Origin: Thermomonas haemolytica
GTDB taxonomy: Bacteria; Pseudomonadota; Gammaproteobacteria; Xanthomonadales; Xanthomonadaceae
DNA: 64,000 nucleotides
Reading direction: 5' to 3'
NCBI RefSeq assembly: GCF_004346265.1
Contig: NZ_SMAP01000002.1
Coordinates: forward strand, 186,001-250,000
A model generated the notes under the pieces. That model made no database searches and had not been told where the DNA came from. It was given only the letters and a program-made list of their open reading frames with translations. Position numbers and translations under genes: made by a program. Below, in pieces: positions 8,932 to 17,626 of this stretch (positions are counted from its first letter, which is position 1; each line of letters opens with the position of its first letter).

Positions 8932-9540
8932 ATGTCCGATTCCCGCCCCGATGACGTCCGCCACGGCGTCGCCCGCGCGCAGGCCGAGGAGGCCGTGCGC
9001 ACGCTGCTGAAATGGGCTGGTGACGATCCGGCGCGCGAGGGCCTGCTGGACACGCCCAAGCGCGTGGCCAAGGCCTACGAGGACTGGTTCAGCGGCTACG
9101 CGCTGGACCCGGACGACTACATGGCGCGCACCTTCGAGGAGGTGGACGGCTACGACGAGATGATCGTGCTGCGCGACATCGAGTACGAAAGCCATTGCGA
9201 GCACCACATGGCGCCGATCATCGGCAAGGTCCACGTGGGCTACCTGCCGGACGGCAAGGTGGTGGGCATCAGCAAGCTGGCGCGGGTGGTCGAGGCCTAC
9301 GCGCGCCGCTTCCAGGTGCAGGAGAAGATGACCGCGCAGATCGCCCACTGCATCCAGCGCGCGCTGCAGCCGCGCGGCGTCGGCGTGGTGGTGGTGGGCA
9401 CGCACGAGTGCATGACCACCCGCGGCATCCACAAGCGCGGGGTGAGCATGGTGACCAGCAAGATGCTGGGCAGCTTCCGCGATGACGCGCGCACCCGCGC
9501 CGAGTTCCTGCGCTTCATCGAGGTCGGGCCGGGGCGCTGA
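8932..9540 (+). CDS. folE: GTP cyclohydrolase I (type IA)
   Basis: FolE converts GTP to 7,8-dihydroneopterin triphosphate, the first step of tetrahydrofolate synthesis. The 202-residue protein has the zinc ligands C89 and H92 in the CEHHM motif and C160 in THECM, which marks the zinc-dependent IA type. The substrate-binding [18 protein letters not shown] and [19 protein letters not shown] segments are complete. ATG at 8932 is used because GGAG lies just upstream and alignment starts here; the frame is open from 8902. Confidence 0.96.
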   Translation: MSDSRPDDVRHGVARAQAEEAVRTLLKWAGDDPAREGLLDTPKRVAKAYEDWFSGYALDPDDYMARTFEEVDGYDEMIVLRDIEYESHCEHHMAPIIGKVHVGYLPDGKVVGISKLARVVEAYARRFQVQEKMTAQIAHCIQRALQPRGVGVVVVGTHECMTTRGIHKRGVSMVTSKMLGSFRDDARTRAEFLRFIEVGPGR

Positions 9541-9543
9541 GCC

Positions 9544-10167
9544 GTGCCGGAGGAGTCCAGCCACGCAGCAGGCCCGCCGCAAGCGGTCAGCCCGTTCCTG
9601 CGCTGCACCGCGTTTTCCGGCAGCGACCGGGTCGCCAGCGGCGAGCTGCGCCACGTCGCGCTGAAGGCCAAGCAGGCCTTCGACGCCTATCCCGAGCGCC
9701 CGCTGCGGGTGTTCGATGATCGCGATGCGCGCCTGCTGGCGCTGCCGCTGGAACTGCCGGCCGCCGACCTGCTGGCATGGCTGTCGCGGCCGCAGGCGGG
9801 TGCGGCCGGCCCCGGCCGCCCGCGCCGGCCCGGGCGCCCCAAGCTGGGCGTGGTGGCGCGCGAGGTGACCTTGCTGCCCGAGCAATGGGACTGGCTGTCG
9901 GCGCAGCCGGGCGGGGCGTCGATCGCGCTGCGCCGGCTGGTGGACGCGGCGCGCGCGGTCACTGCGGCGGAGGACCGCCGGCGCGCGGCGCAGGAGGCGG
10001 CCTACCGCTTCATGCAGGCGATCGGCGGCGAGCTGGCGGGGCGCGAGGAGGCCGCGCGCGCGCTGTTCGCCGGCGATTTCCACCGCTTCCAGGCGCAGCT
10101 CGCGGCCTGGCCCGAGGACGTGCGCGAACATGCAGAATGGCTGGCCACGGAGGCCTTCGTGGCCTGA
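9544..10167 (+). CDS. DUF2239 family protein
   Basis: The 207-residue protein belongs to the DUF2239 family, whose function is unknown. The recognisable core is GRPKLGVVAREVTLLPEQWDWLSAQPGGASIALRRLVDAAR, preceded by a low-complexity Gly/Arg/Pro hinge, and followed by a helical region AQEAAYRFMQAIGGELAGREEAARALFAGD. The N-terminal part (FLRCTAFSGSDRVASGELRHVA) forms a small beta-rich segment seen in relatives. The GTG start at 9544 is three bases after the folE stop, so the gene is likely transcribed with folE. Confidence 0.88.
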   Translation: MPEESSHAAGPPQAVSPFLRCTAFSGSDRVASGELRHVALKAKQAFDAYPERPLRVFDDRDARLLALPLELPAADLLAWLSRPQAGAAGPGRPRRPGRPKLGVVAREVTLLPEQWDWLSAQPGGASIALRRLVDAARAVTAAEDRRRAAQEAAYRFMQAIGGELAGREEAARALFAGDFHRFQAQLAAWPEDVREHAEWLATEAFVA

Positions 10168-10217
10168 CCCCAGGATTCCCGGCCCGCCGCGCGTGGGCCC
10201 CCAACCGGAATGACCGC

Positions 10218-11486
10218 GTGACTCCGATCCCGCCGCCCGCCGCGCGCAAGGCCGCGCTGGCCTTCATCTTCGTGACCGTGCTGATCGACGTGCTGGCGTT
10301 CGGGGTGATCATCCCGGTGCTGCCGCACCTGGTGCAGCAGATGGTGGGTGGCGAGCTGTCCACCGCCGCCTACTGGACCGGGGTGTTCGCGTTCGCGTTC
10401 TCGCTGGTGCAATTCTTCAGCGCGCCGGTGCAGGGGGCCCTGTCCGACCGTTTCGGGCGGCGCCCGGTGATCCTGCTGTCCTGCCTCGGGCTGGGCGCGG
10501 ATTTCGTGTTCATGGCGCTGGCGCCGAGTCTGGGCTGGCTGTTCGCGGGCCGCCTCATTTCCGCGATCACCTCGGCCAGCTTCACCACCGCCAATGCCTA
10601 CATCGCCGACGTGCTGCCGCCGGAGCGGCGCGCCAAGGGCTTCGGCATGATCGGCGCGGCGTTCGGGCTGGGGTTCATCGTCGGCCCGCTGCTGGGTGGC
10701 GTGCTCGGCGGGATCGACCACCGCCTGCCGTTCTGGTGCGCGGCCGGGCTGGCCCTGCTGAACTTCCTGTACGGCCTGTTCGTGCTGCCGGAATCGCTGC
10801 CGCGCGAGCGCCGCAGCCCGCGCTTCGACTGGCGGCACGCGCGCCCGCTGGGGGGTGTGCAGATGCTGCGCGAGCATCGCGCGATCTGGGGCCTGGTGGC
10901 GGTGGTGTTCATCGCCAACTTCGCCCATTACGTGTACCCGAGCACCTTCGTGCTGTTCGCGGATGCCGCCTTCGGCTGGAAGGAACGGCAGGCGGGCTAC
11001 GTGCTGGCCGCGGTCGGCGTGCTCAGCGTGATCGTCAACGTGGCGGTGGTGGGGCGGCTGGTGAAGGCGCTGGGCGAACGCCGCGCGCTGCTGCTGGGGC
11101 TGTCCTGCGGCACCCTCGGCTTCCTGCTGTACGGGCTGGCCGGGCAGGGCTGGCTGTTCCTGCTGGGTCTGCCGATCAGCGCGCTGTGGGCGGTGGCCGG
11201 GCCGGCCACGATGGCGCTGATCACCCGCCAGGTCCCGGCCAACGAGCAGGGGCGCATCCAGGGCTCGCTGAGCAGCCTGGTGTCGCTGGCCGGGATCGTG
11301 GCCCCGGCCACCTTCGCCGGGGCGTTCGGGTTCTTCATCAGCCCGCAGGCCCCGCTGCGCCTGCCCGGCGTGGCCTTCCTGCTGGCGGCGGGCCTGCTGG
11401 CGCTGGCCGCGCTGGTAGCGCGCCGCTACGCGCCCGATCCCGCCGCGCAGGCGCCGCTGCCGGCGCCCGCGGACGCGCTGGAGTGA
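10218..11486 (+). CDS. MFS transporter, TetA-like 12-TM exporter family
   Basis: The 422-residue protein has twelve hydrophobic segments and major-facilitator motifs. Motif A is [16 protein letters not shown] after TM2, and the motif C-like region is [19 protein letters not shown] in TM5. The arrangement [22 protein letters not shown] in TM1 and [19 protein letters not shown] resembles the TCR/Tet drug:H+ antiporter branch. The substrate cannot be told from sequence, and chromosomal relatives in this group need not confer tetracycline resistance. GTG at 10218 was selected because it opens directly before TM1; the ribosome site is weak. Confidence 0.88.
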   Translation: MTPIPPPAARKAALAFIFVTVLIDVLAFGVIIPVLPHLVQQMVGGELSTAAYWTGVFAFAFSLVQFFSAPVQGALSDRFGRRPVILLSCLGLGADFVFMALAPSLGWLFAGRLISAITSASFTTANAYIADVLPPERRAKGFGMIGAAFGLGFIVGPLLGGVLGGIDHRLPFWCAAGLALLNFLYGLFVLPESLPRERRSPRFDWRHARPLGGVQMLREHRAIWGLVAVVFIANFAHYVYPSTFVLFADAAFGWKERQAGYVLAAVGVLSVIVNVAVVGRLVKALGERRALLLGLSCGTLGFLLYGLAGQGWLFLLGLPISALWAVAGPATMALITRQVPANEQGRIQGSLSSLVSLAGIVAPATFAGAFGFFISPQAPLRLPGVAFLLAAGLLALAALVARRYAPDPAAQAPLPAPADALE

Positions 11487-11493
11487 GCCGCGC

Positions 11494-11877
11494 TCAGCCG
11501 CAGCTGATCTTGTCGATCTTGCCGGCGGCGTCCTGCAGCACGTTCAGGCGGTCGCCGCGGTAATCCATCGTCATCGGCTGGCCGGGCTTGAGGCTACGCA
11601 CCGTGCGCGCACCGGCGGCCTGGCGCGCGGCCTCGACGTTGGCGCTGGTGGCCGGCTGGCCCACGAACCGCTGCGCCGGCGCGGCATCGCAGGCCATCGC
11701 CAGCGGCGGGGGCGGGGCTGCCGTCGGCGGTGCCGGCGTGGCGGGGGGCGTGGGCGGCGGGGGAGCCATCCCGGCCGGCGGGGCGGGCGGTGCCGGAGGC
11801 GGCGGAGGCGGTGCCGGTTGGCTGGCGCAGGCGGCCAGCAGCAGGGCCGGGAGGAGTGCGAACGGGCGCAGCGGCAT
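11494..11877 (-). CDS. Lipoprotein with peptidase inhibitor I78 domain
   Basis: The 127-residue product starts with a signal and lipobox LAAC (Cys17), followed by about 40 residues made almost only of Pro and Ala, a linker long enough to hold the domain away from the membrane. The C-terminal 70 residues match the I78 inhibitor fold: CDAAPAQRFVGQPATSANVEAAR, RTVRSLKPGQPMTMDYRGDRLNV and the ending IDKISCG. Known I78 proteins inhibit serine proteases such as subtilisin-like enzymes. It faces the MFS gene tail to tail with only 7 bp between. Confidence 0.85.
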   Translation of the reverse strand: MPLRPFALLPALLLAACASQPAPPPPPPAPPAPPAGMAPPPPTPPATPAPPTAAPPPPLAMACDAAPAQRFVGQPATSANVEAARQAAGARTVRSLKPGQPMTMDYRGDRLNVLQDAAGKIDKISCG

Positions 11878-12024
11878 GCGGAAGCCCTCGGTGGTGATGG
11901 GAGGGTGGAGCGTGCGCCGGCGCGGGTCAAGGCCGCGTGCAGGGGCTTACATGCCTTTCGGCATAGGGGTGGCGTGGCCGCCACCAGTAGGATGCGGGTT
12001 TACCCCCGCTGCCCGGAGTCCGCC

Positions 12025-13923
12025 ATGAAGCGCCGCCTGCTGCCCCTCGCCCTGTCCCTGCTGCTTGCCGGAGTCGCCTATGCCCAGGCCCCGGACATCC
12101 CGCCGCCGCAGGACGTGCCCTACCCCGGCACGATCAGGCTCGAGGTGGATGCCACCCGCCTGTCGCAGCGCATCTTCCGGGTGAAGGAGACCATCCCGGT
12201 GCAGGCCGGGCCGCTGACCCTGCTGTATCCGAAGTGGGTGCCGGGCGGCCACAGTCCGCGGAATCCGATCGACAAGATCGCCGGCATCACCTTCAAGGCC
12301 AACGGCAAGCCGCTGGACTGGAAGCGCGACACCCTCGACGTGAACGCCTTCCACCTGGACGTGCCGGCCGGGGTCGGCGAGATCACCGCCGAGTTCGACT
12401 ACCTCACCCCGACCAGCCCCAGCCAGGGCCGGATCGTGATGACCCCGAACATGCTCAACCTGCAGACGCTGGCGACGGTGCTTTACCCGGCCGGCTACTA
12501 CGCGCACCGCATCCCGTTCGACATGCGCGTCACCTACCCGGTCGGCTGGACCGCCTTCACCGCGCTGCGTGAGGACGGTCGCCAGGGGAACACCGTGGAC
12601 TATGAAGATGTGCCGCTGGACATCCTGGTGGACTCGCCGGTGTACGCCGGCCGCTACGCGAAGAACATCGACCTCACCCCGGCCGGCAGCAAGGTGCCGG
12701 TGAAGCTGGGCGTGATCGCGGATGCGCCGAAGTACCTGGAGGCCAAGCCGGAGCAGGTCGCGCTGCACAAGGCGATGGTGGAGCAGGCGCTGAAGCTGTA
12801 CGGCGCCCAGCACTACGACCACTACCAGTTCCTGTTCTCGCTGTCCGAGCAGATGGGCGGCAACGGGCTGGAACACCAGCGCTCCAGCGAGAACGGCGTC
12901 GGCACCGACTACTTCACCGGCTGGAACGAGAAGACCGGTTTCACCGACCTGCTGGCGCACGAGTACACCCACAGCTGGAACGGCAAGTACCGCCGCCCGG
13001 CCGACCTGTGGATCCCGAACTTCAACGTGCCGATGCAGGACAGCCTGCTGTGGGTGTACGAGGGCCAGACCCAGTACTGGGGCAACGTGCTGGCCGCGCG
13101 CAGCGGCATGCGCCCGCTGCCGGCCTCGATCGACGCGCTGGCGCTGGTCGCCGCGACCTACGCCGAGAACCGCCCCGGCCTGTCCTGGCGCAACATCCAG
13201 GACACCACCAACGACCCGATCATCGCCAACCGCGCCCCGCTCGCCTACCGCAACTACCAGATGAGCGAGGACTACTACTCCGGCGGGCAGATGATCTGGC
13301 TGGAGGCGGATGCGCTGATCCGCACCCGCACCGGCGGCAAGAAGTCGCTGGACGATTTCGCCAAGGCGTTCTTCGGGGTCAACGACGGCGAGTGGGAGAA
13401 GCAGAACACCTACACCTTCGACACCGTGGTGGCCACCCTCAACGGGGTGATGCCGTACGACTGGGCGACCTTCCTGCGCGAGCGCCTGGACGGCAAGAAG
13501 GCCCTGACCGGCGGGATCGAGGCGGCCGGCTGGAAACTGGTGTTCAAGGACACTCCCAGCGCCTATGCCAAGGCCAATGCGCGCTGGGGCGGCGCCGACT
13601 TCACCTATTCGCTGGGCCTGAGCGTGGGCAAGGACGGCACCATCAACGACGTGCGCTGGGACGGCCCGGCGTTCAATGCCGGCATCGGCAGCGGCGCCAG
13701 CGTGGTCGCGGTCAACGGCCAGGCCTACAGCAACGACGTGCTGGAGGAAGCGGTGAAGGCCGCGGCGAAGGATCCCAAGGCGTCGATCGAGCTGCTGATC
13801 AAGGAGTTCGACCGCTACCGCACGGTCACGCTGGATTACCACGGCGGCCTGCGCTACCCGCACCTGGAGCGCATCCCCGGCAAGCCGGACCTGCTGACCC
13901 CGATCCTGACCGCGCGCAAGTAA
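12025..13923 (+). CDS. M61 family glycyl-aminopeptidase-like metalloprotease, secreted
   Basis: The 632-residue protein has a Sec signal peptide (cleavage after AYA, residue 20) and the M61 layout. An N-terminal beta domain (KWVPGGHSPRNPID) leads to a thermolysin-like catalytic domain with HEYTH at residues 312-316 (zinc ligands H312 and H316), and the third ligand region WVYEGQTQYWGN. A PDZ domain near the C-terminus (WDGPAFNAGIGSGASVVAVNGQ) precedes a short tail. M61 enzymes release N-terminal Gly or Ala from peptides. ATG at 12025 follows CCCGGAGTCCGCC, a workable ribosome site. A strong hairpin follows the gene. Confidence 0.93.
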   Translation: MKRRLLPLALSLLLAGVAYAQAPDIPPPQDVPYPGTIRLEVDATRLSQRIFRVKETIPVQAGPLTLLYPKWVPGGHSPRNPIDKIAGITFKANGKPLDWKRDTLDVNAFHLDVPAGVGEITAEFDYLTPTSPSQGRIVMTPNMLNLQTLATVLYPAGYYAHRIPFDMRVTYPVGWTAFTALREDGRQGNTVDYEDVPLDILVDSPVYAGRYAKNIDLTPAGSKVPVKLGVIADAPKYLEAKPEQVALHKAMVEQALKLYGAQHYDHYQFLFSLSEQMGGNGLEHQRSSENGVGTDYFTGWNEKTGFTDLLAHEYTHSWNGKYRRPADLWIPNFNVPMQDSLLWVYEGQTQYWGNVLAARSGMRPLPASIDALALVAATYAENRPGLSWRNIQDTTNDPIIANRAPLAYRNYQMSEDYYSGGQMIWLEADALIRTRTGGKKSLDDFAKAFFGVNDGEWEKQNTYTFDTVVATLNGVMPYDWATFLRERLDGKKALTGGIEAAGWKLVFKDTPSAYAKANARWGGADFTYSLGLSVGKDGTINDVRWDGPAFNAGIGSGASVVAVNGQAYSNDVLEEAVKAAAKDPKASIELLIKEFDRYRTVTLDYHGGLRYPHLERIPGKPDLLTPILTARK

Positions 13924-13945
13924 GCCGCCGCGGTAGAGGCGTTGC

Positions 13946-13973
13946 CACGGGGCCCGCGCAAGCGGGCCCCGTG
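13946..13973 (+). terminator. Hairpin after the M61 peptidase gene
   Basis: CACGGGGCCCGC and GCGGGCCCCGTG form a perfect 12-bp stem with a GCAA loop, 22 bp after the stop. Only a short GCGTTTC follows, so this may stop transcription with Rho's help, or act as a 3' end stabiliser. Confidence 0.6.
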
Positions 13974-13975
13974 CG

Positions 13976-14348
13976 TTTCGGGGGCCTGCGGCCGGGCGGG
14001 TGGAAGGGTCAGAAAAATCCTACCCGACGGCAAGAAAAGCTCTCATGGCGGTGGCCGCCAGTTGCCGCCAAGCTTGCCTCACCGGCAGCGCTCGGATCCG
14101 CCCGTGACCCCTGGGTGGCGAAGGACATCCTTCCGCTGCGGGCCCCGTCAGGGAGGACGGGGCTGCCGGTTCTTTCCTGCATCCCCGCACCCGCCTCGCG
14201 GCGTGCGCCGTGCGCCCGGCATGCCGGCGCTGCGAGTCCCGGCACGCCGCCATCGCCCCCGCCTTCACTCCCAGCCCGGCTGCCCGGCCGCATCGCGGCG
14301 CCCGCGTCCGCCCGGCTCCCCGCGCCTACGCCCGGGAGGCGCACATGC
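13976..14348. other. Gene-free stretch between the M61 peptidase and glnA
   Basis: About 370 bp with no supported gene. Short frames exist on both strands (for example minus 14020-14268), but none has a ribosome site, recognisable domain or coding-like composition. The proximal part (14011-14100) is less G+C-rich than its surroundings and contains short complementary segments, so a small RNA or remnant is possible. Confidence 0.5.
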
Positions 14349-14375
14349 AAAAACCCCGGGCCTGGGGCCCGGGGT
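14349..14375 (-). terminator. Rho-independent terminator of glnA
   Basis: Read on the minus strand, ACCCCGGGCC and GGCCCGGGGT form a perfect 10-bp stem with a 3-base loop, followed by five consecutive U residues. It lies 53 bp past the glnA stop. This is the best classical terminator in the window. Confidence 0.88.
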
Positions 14376-14427
14376 CTCGGGGTGGCCGGCGCCCGGCCCG
14401 GCTTTCGGGGCCGGGCCGCGGCGAGGC

Positions 14428-15837
14428 TCAGATCGTGTAGTACAGCTGGTATTCCAGCGGGTGGGTGGCCGCGCGGAACGCGGTCACTTCCTTCATCTTC
14501 AGCGCGATGTAGCCGTCGATGAAGTCGTCGGTGAACACGCCGCCGGCCTTGAGGAACTCGCGGTCGGCATCCAGCGCTTCCAGGGCCTGGTCCAGCGAGT
14601 GGCAGACGGTCGGGATGCCCTTTTCCTCTTCCGGCGGCAGGTCGTACAGGTCCTTGTCGCTGGGCGCGCCGGGGTCGATCTGGTTCTTGATGCCGTCCAG
14701 GCCGGCCATCAGCAGCGCGGCGAAGGTCAGGTAGCCGCTGTTCATCGGGTCGGGGAAGCGGATCTCGATGCGGCGCGCCTTCGGGTTGGACACGAACGGG
14801 ATGCGGCAGGACGCCGAGCGGTTGGACGCCGAGTACGCCAGCATCACCGGCGCCTCGAAGCCCGGCACCAGGCGCTTGTAGCTGTTGGTGGTGGAGTTGG
14901 CGAAGGCGTTGATCGCGCGGGCATGCTTGAAGATGCCGCCGATGTACCACAGCGCCAGCTGCGACAGGCCGCCGTAGCCGTCGCCGGAGAACAGGTTCAC
15001 CCCGCCCTTGGCCAGCGACTGGTGCACGTGCATGCCGCTGCCGTTGTCGCCGACCAGCGGCTTGGGCATGAAGGTGGCGGTCTTGCCGTTGCGGTGGGCC
15101 ACGTTCTTGACGATGTACTTCATCGTCAGCAGGTCGTCGCCCTTCTTCACCAGCGAGTTGAACTTGGTGCCGATCTCGCACTGGCCGGCGTTGGCCACCT
15201 CGTGGTGGTGCACCTCGACCTCGATCCCCACCTGCTGCAGGGTCTTGCACATCTCCGCGCGCAGGTCGTGCAGCGAATCCAGCGGCGCCACCGGGAAGTA
15301 GCCGCCCTTCACCATCGGCCGGTAGCCGCTGTTGCCGCCGTCGTAATCGCGCCCGGAGTTCCAGTGCGCCTCTTCCGAATCCACGTGGAAGAAGGTGTGG
15401 CCCATCTCGTTGGCGAAGCGCACGGAGTCGAAGATGAAGAACTCGGGCTCCGGCCCGAAGAAGGCCTGCTCGGCGATGCCGCTGGCCTTCAGGTAGGCCT
15501 CGGCGCGCTTGGCCACGCCGCGCGGGTCGCGCGTGTAGGCCTGCATGGTGTTGGGATCCAGGATGTCGCAGGTCATCACCAGGGTGGGATCGGCGGTGAA
15601 CGGGTCCACAAACGCGGTGGAGGCGTCCGGCAGCAGGACCATGTCGGAGTTCTGGATGCCGCGCCAGCCGGAGATCGAGCTGCCGTCGAACATCTTGCCG
15701 TCCTCGAACAGGCCGGCATCGATGATCGAGGCGGGGAAGGTGACGTGGTGCTGCACGCCGCGCATGTCGGCGAAGCGCAGGTCGACGAATTCGACCTTGT
15801 GATCCTTGACCAGTTTTTCGACGTGTTCGAGCGACAT
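14428..15837 (-). CDS. glnA: Glutamine synthetase, type I
   Basis: GlnA makes glutamine from glutamate, ammonia and ATP and is the main ammonium-assimilation enzyme. The 469-residue protein is full length for GSI. Visible are the N-terminal latch region ([15 protein letters not shown]), the FDGSSI motif, active-site [23 protein letters not shown], the NRSASCRIP segment and the adenylylation-site region [10 protein letters not shown], so it is of the beta type controlled by adenylyltransferase GlnE. A sigma-54 promoter and a possible NtrC site lie upstream, and a strong terminator follows, suggesting a single-gene unit. Confidence 0.97.
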   Translation of the reverse strand: MSLEHVEKLVKDHKVEFVDLRFADMRGVQHHVTFPASIIDAGLFEDGKMFDGSSISGWRGIQNSDMVLLPDASTAFVDPFTADPTLVMTCDILDPNTMQAYTRDPRGVAKRAEAYLKASGIAEQAFFGPEPEFFIFDSVRFANEMGHTFFHVDSEEAHWNSGRDYDGGNSGYRPMVKGGYFPVAPLDSLHDLRAEMCKTLQQVGIEVEVHHHEVANAGQCEIGTKFNSLVKKGDDLLTMKYIVKNVAHRNGKTATFMPKPLVGDNGSGMHVHQSLAKGGVNLFSGDGYGGLSQLALWYIGGIFKHARAINAFANSTTNSYKRLVPGFEAPVMLAYSASNRSASCRIPFVSNPKARRIEIRFPDPMNSGYLTFAALLMAGLDGIKNQIDPGAPSDKDLYDLPPEEEKGIPTVCHSLDQALEALDADREFLKAGGVFTDDFIDGYIALKMKEVTAFRAATHPLEYQLYYTI

Positions 15838-15896
15838 CGGGGAACCTCGGGCGGCAGTTGGGAAGGGGCGACGCAGGGCTGCGACAGGCCGGATGT

Positions 15897-15912
15897 AGCA
15901 GGATGCGTGCCA
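15897..15912 (-). promoter_or_regulatory. Sigma-54 (RpoN) promoter of glnA
   Basis: The minus strand reads TGGCACGCATCCTGCT. It matches the -24/-12 consensus TGGCACG-N4-TTGCA, with the invariant GG and GC exactly 10 bases apart. Transcription would start about 12 bases downstream, leaving a leader of roughly 50 nt before the ATG at 15837. Confidence 0.85.
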
Positions 15913-15996
15913 GTCATGCAAAGCATTGATTCAATTAGGGATAGTGAAATCGCCCAGGCGCGTTTGCATTATTTTTGAGCGAGATGGGCGGCTGAT

Positions 15997-16013
15997 TGCA
16001 CACAAATAGTGCG
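15997..16013. promoter_or_regulatory. Probable NtrC enhancer site for glnA
   Basis: TGCAC-N7-GTGCG is an imperfect palindrome close to the NtrC site TGCACC-N5-GGTGCA. It lies about 110-130 bases upstream of the expected sigma-54 start site, the distance used at E. coli glnAp2. Another, weaker half-site may be at 15965. The uppP start is 67 bp on the other side. Confidence 0.55.
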
Positions 16014-16079
16014 CGAGGGAATCGGCTATCCTGCGCCCTCGGCCGCGCCTGCCGCGCGGCATTCCTGTCGGCCATCCCA

Positions 16080-16934
16080 ATGCACGATCTGTTCATCGCC
16101 CTGCTGCTGGGCATCATCGAAGGCATCACCGAATTCCTGCCGATTTCCAGCACCGGCCACCTGCTGATCGCCGAGCACTGGCTGGGCGCGCGCAGTGACC
16201 TGTTCAACATCGCCATCCAGGCCGGGGCCATCCTTGCGGTGGTGGTGATCTACTGGAAGCGGCTGTGGGGGATGCTGCTGGCCTTCCTCGGCAAGGACGC
16301 GCCCGCCGCCTACGACCCGCTGGGGCAGACCGCCACCCCGGCGCAGTCGCGCGACTATGCCTTCAAGCTGATCGCCGCCTTCCTGGTCACCGCGGTCGGC
16401 GGGCTGCTGGTGAAGAAGCTGGGCTGGCGGCTGCCGGAGACGGTGACGCCGGTGGCGTGGGCGCTGGTGATCGGCGCGGTGTGGATGGTGCTGGCCGAGC
16501 AGCTGGCCGCGCGCCGCGCCGCGCGCGAGGGCGAGCGCAGTGCCATCACCTGGACCGTTGCGTTGCTGGTGGGCGCCGCGCAGATCGTCGCGGGGGTGTT
16601 TCCGGGCACCTCGCGCAGCGCCGCCACCATCTTCGTGGCGCTGCTGGCCGGTACCACCCACCGCGCCGCCGCCACCGAGTTCGCCTTCCTGGTCGGCATC
16701 CCCACCATGTTCGCCGCCACCGGCTACGAGCTGCTGGGCACGCTCAAGGCCGGCGGCGCCGCGGGCGAGGACTGGACCGCGCTGGCGGTGGCGTTCGTGG
16801 CCGCCGCGATCACCGCGTTCGTGGCGGTGAAGTGGCTGCTGCACTACATCCAGCAGCACCGTTTCACCGGCTTCGCGGTGTACCGCCTGCTGGTCGGCCT
16901 GGCCCTGCTGCTGTGGCTGCCGGTCGGGCAGTGA
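16080..16934 (+). CDS. uppP: Undecaprenyl-diphosphatase UppP (BacA)
   Basis: UppP removes one phosphate from undecaprenyl diphosphate so the lipid carrier can be reused for peptidoglycan and other envelope polymers. The 284-residue membrane protein has both catalytic motifs, EGITEFLPISSTGHL near the N-terminus and PGTSRSAAT in the second half, in a two-repeat topology with about eight to ten hydrophobic segments. It is of normal length. ATG at 16080 gives the usual MHDLFIALLLGIIEG start. Confidence 0.96.
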   Translation: MHDLFIALLLGIIEGITEFLPISSTGHLLIAEHWLGARSDLFNIAIQAGAILAVVVIYWKRLWGMLLAFLGKDAPAAYDPLGQTATPAQSRDYAFKLIAAFLVTAVGGLLVKKLGWRLPETVTPVAWALVIGAVWMVLAEQLAARRAAREGERSAITWTVALLVGAAQIVAGVFPGTSRSAATIFVALLAGTTHRAAATEFAFLVGIPTMFAATGYELLGTLKAGGAAGEDWTALAVAFVAAAITAFVAVKWLLHYIQQHRFTGFAVYRLLVGLALLLWLPVGQ

Positions 16935-16960
16935 GGCCCGCGCCGCGCCGAGGAGGACGC

Positions 16961-17572
16961 ATGATCCCGCGCACCCACCGCCATCTGCCGCTGCCGCTGG
17001 CGCTGCTGCTGGCCGCCTGCCAGGCCCCCGGCCCGGCCGCGCTGCCGGCGGCCGCGGCCGATCCCGCCCCGGCGCCGGCGCCGGCGCTGCAGCAGGCCAC
17101 GCCGGCGCCGCCCGGCTCGCTGGAGACCACCCTGCGCCTGATCCGCCACCACTGGCGGCTGGTGGCGGCGGTGGATGCCGGCGGCCACCGCATCGACGCC
17201 CTGTTCGCGCGGCCCGAGGCGCCGTTGCAGCTGGACTTCAACGCCTCGCTGGTGAGCGTGGGCAATGCCTGCAACGTGCTCAGCGCGCACCACACGGTGG
17301 AGGCCGACAGCCTGACCATCGACGCATTCGCCTCCAGCATGCGCGCCTGCCCGGACCCGGCCCTGGCCGCGCTGGACGGCGCGATCGCCCACCGCCTGCA
17401 AGGCCGCCTGGCGATGCAGCTGGATGCCGGCACCCCGCCGCGATTGGTGCTGGTCAACGCGGCCGGCGATACCCTGACCTTCGCCGGCCTGCCTACCGCC
17501 GCCGACCGCTTTGACGGTCCGCCGTCGAGTCCTTCCGCTGGCGCGTCCGGCGCCGCAGGGCGACAGCCGTAA
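16961..17572 (+). CDS. META-domain lipoprotein
   Basis: The 203-residue product has a signal ending in lipobox LAAC (Cys20) and an Ala/Pro linker to about residue 47, then a META (HslJ-like) domain: WRLVAAVDAGGHRID, LQLDFNASLVSVGNACNVLSA with the conserved glycine-cysteine-asparagine pattern (here NACN), and ASSMRACPDP. META lipoproteins in E. coli have been linked to heat resistance and novobiocin tolerance, but their biochemistry is unknown. A GGAGG ribosome site lies just upstream of the ATG at 16961, 26 bp after uppP, so the genes are likely co-transcribed. Confidence 0.82.
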   Translation: MIPRTHRHLPLPLALLLAACQAPGPAALPAAAADPAPAPAPALQQATPAPPGSLETTLRLIRHHWRLVAAVDAGGHRIDALFARPEAPLQLDFNASLVSVGNACNVLSAHHTVEADSLTIDAFASSMRACPDPALAALDGAIAHRLQGRLAMQLDAGTPPRLVLVNAAGDTLTFAGLPTAADRFDGPPSSPSAGASGAAGRQP

Positions 17573-17576
17573 ACGG

Positions 17577-17603
17577 CGACGCCCCGCGCGGGGCGGGGCG
17601 TCG
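17577..17603. terminator. Hairpin between convergent META-lipoprotein gene and rho
   Basis: CGACGCCCCGC and GCGGGGCGTCG form a perfect 11-bp stem with a 5-base loop, 5 bp past the plus-strand stop and 24 bp past the rho stop. Neither side has a strong T-tract. It may serve both convergent units. Confidence 0.55.
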
Positions 17604-17626
17604 GTCGGTGCGCGGGCGGCGGGCCG

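Noticed and set aside
10218-11486. Naming the MFS gene as a tetracycline-resistance determinant
   Set aside because: Only the general TetA-like family is visible, the gene sits in core DNA, and substrates differ widely in this group.
11947-13863. A 638-codon minus-strand frame opposite the M61 peptidase
   Set aside because: Its residues are Val/His/Gln-rich, low in normal protein features, and the opposite strand has HEYTH and PDZ motifs.
14020-14268. Small minus-strand frame of 82 codons in the gene-free stretch
   Set aside because: No ribosome site and an Arg/Ala/Cys-rich translation of random type.
15990-16032. Sigma-70 promoter for uppP using TTGCAC and TATCCT
   Set aside because: The two boxes are about 25 bp apart, too far for a normal promoter, and TTGCAC lies in the NtrC-like palindrome.
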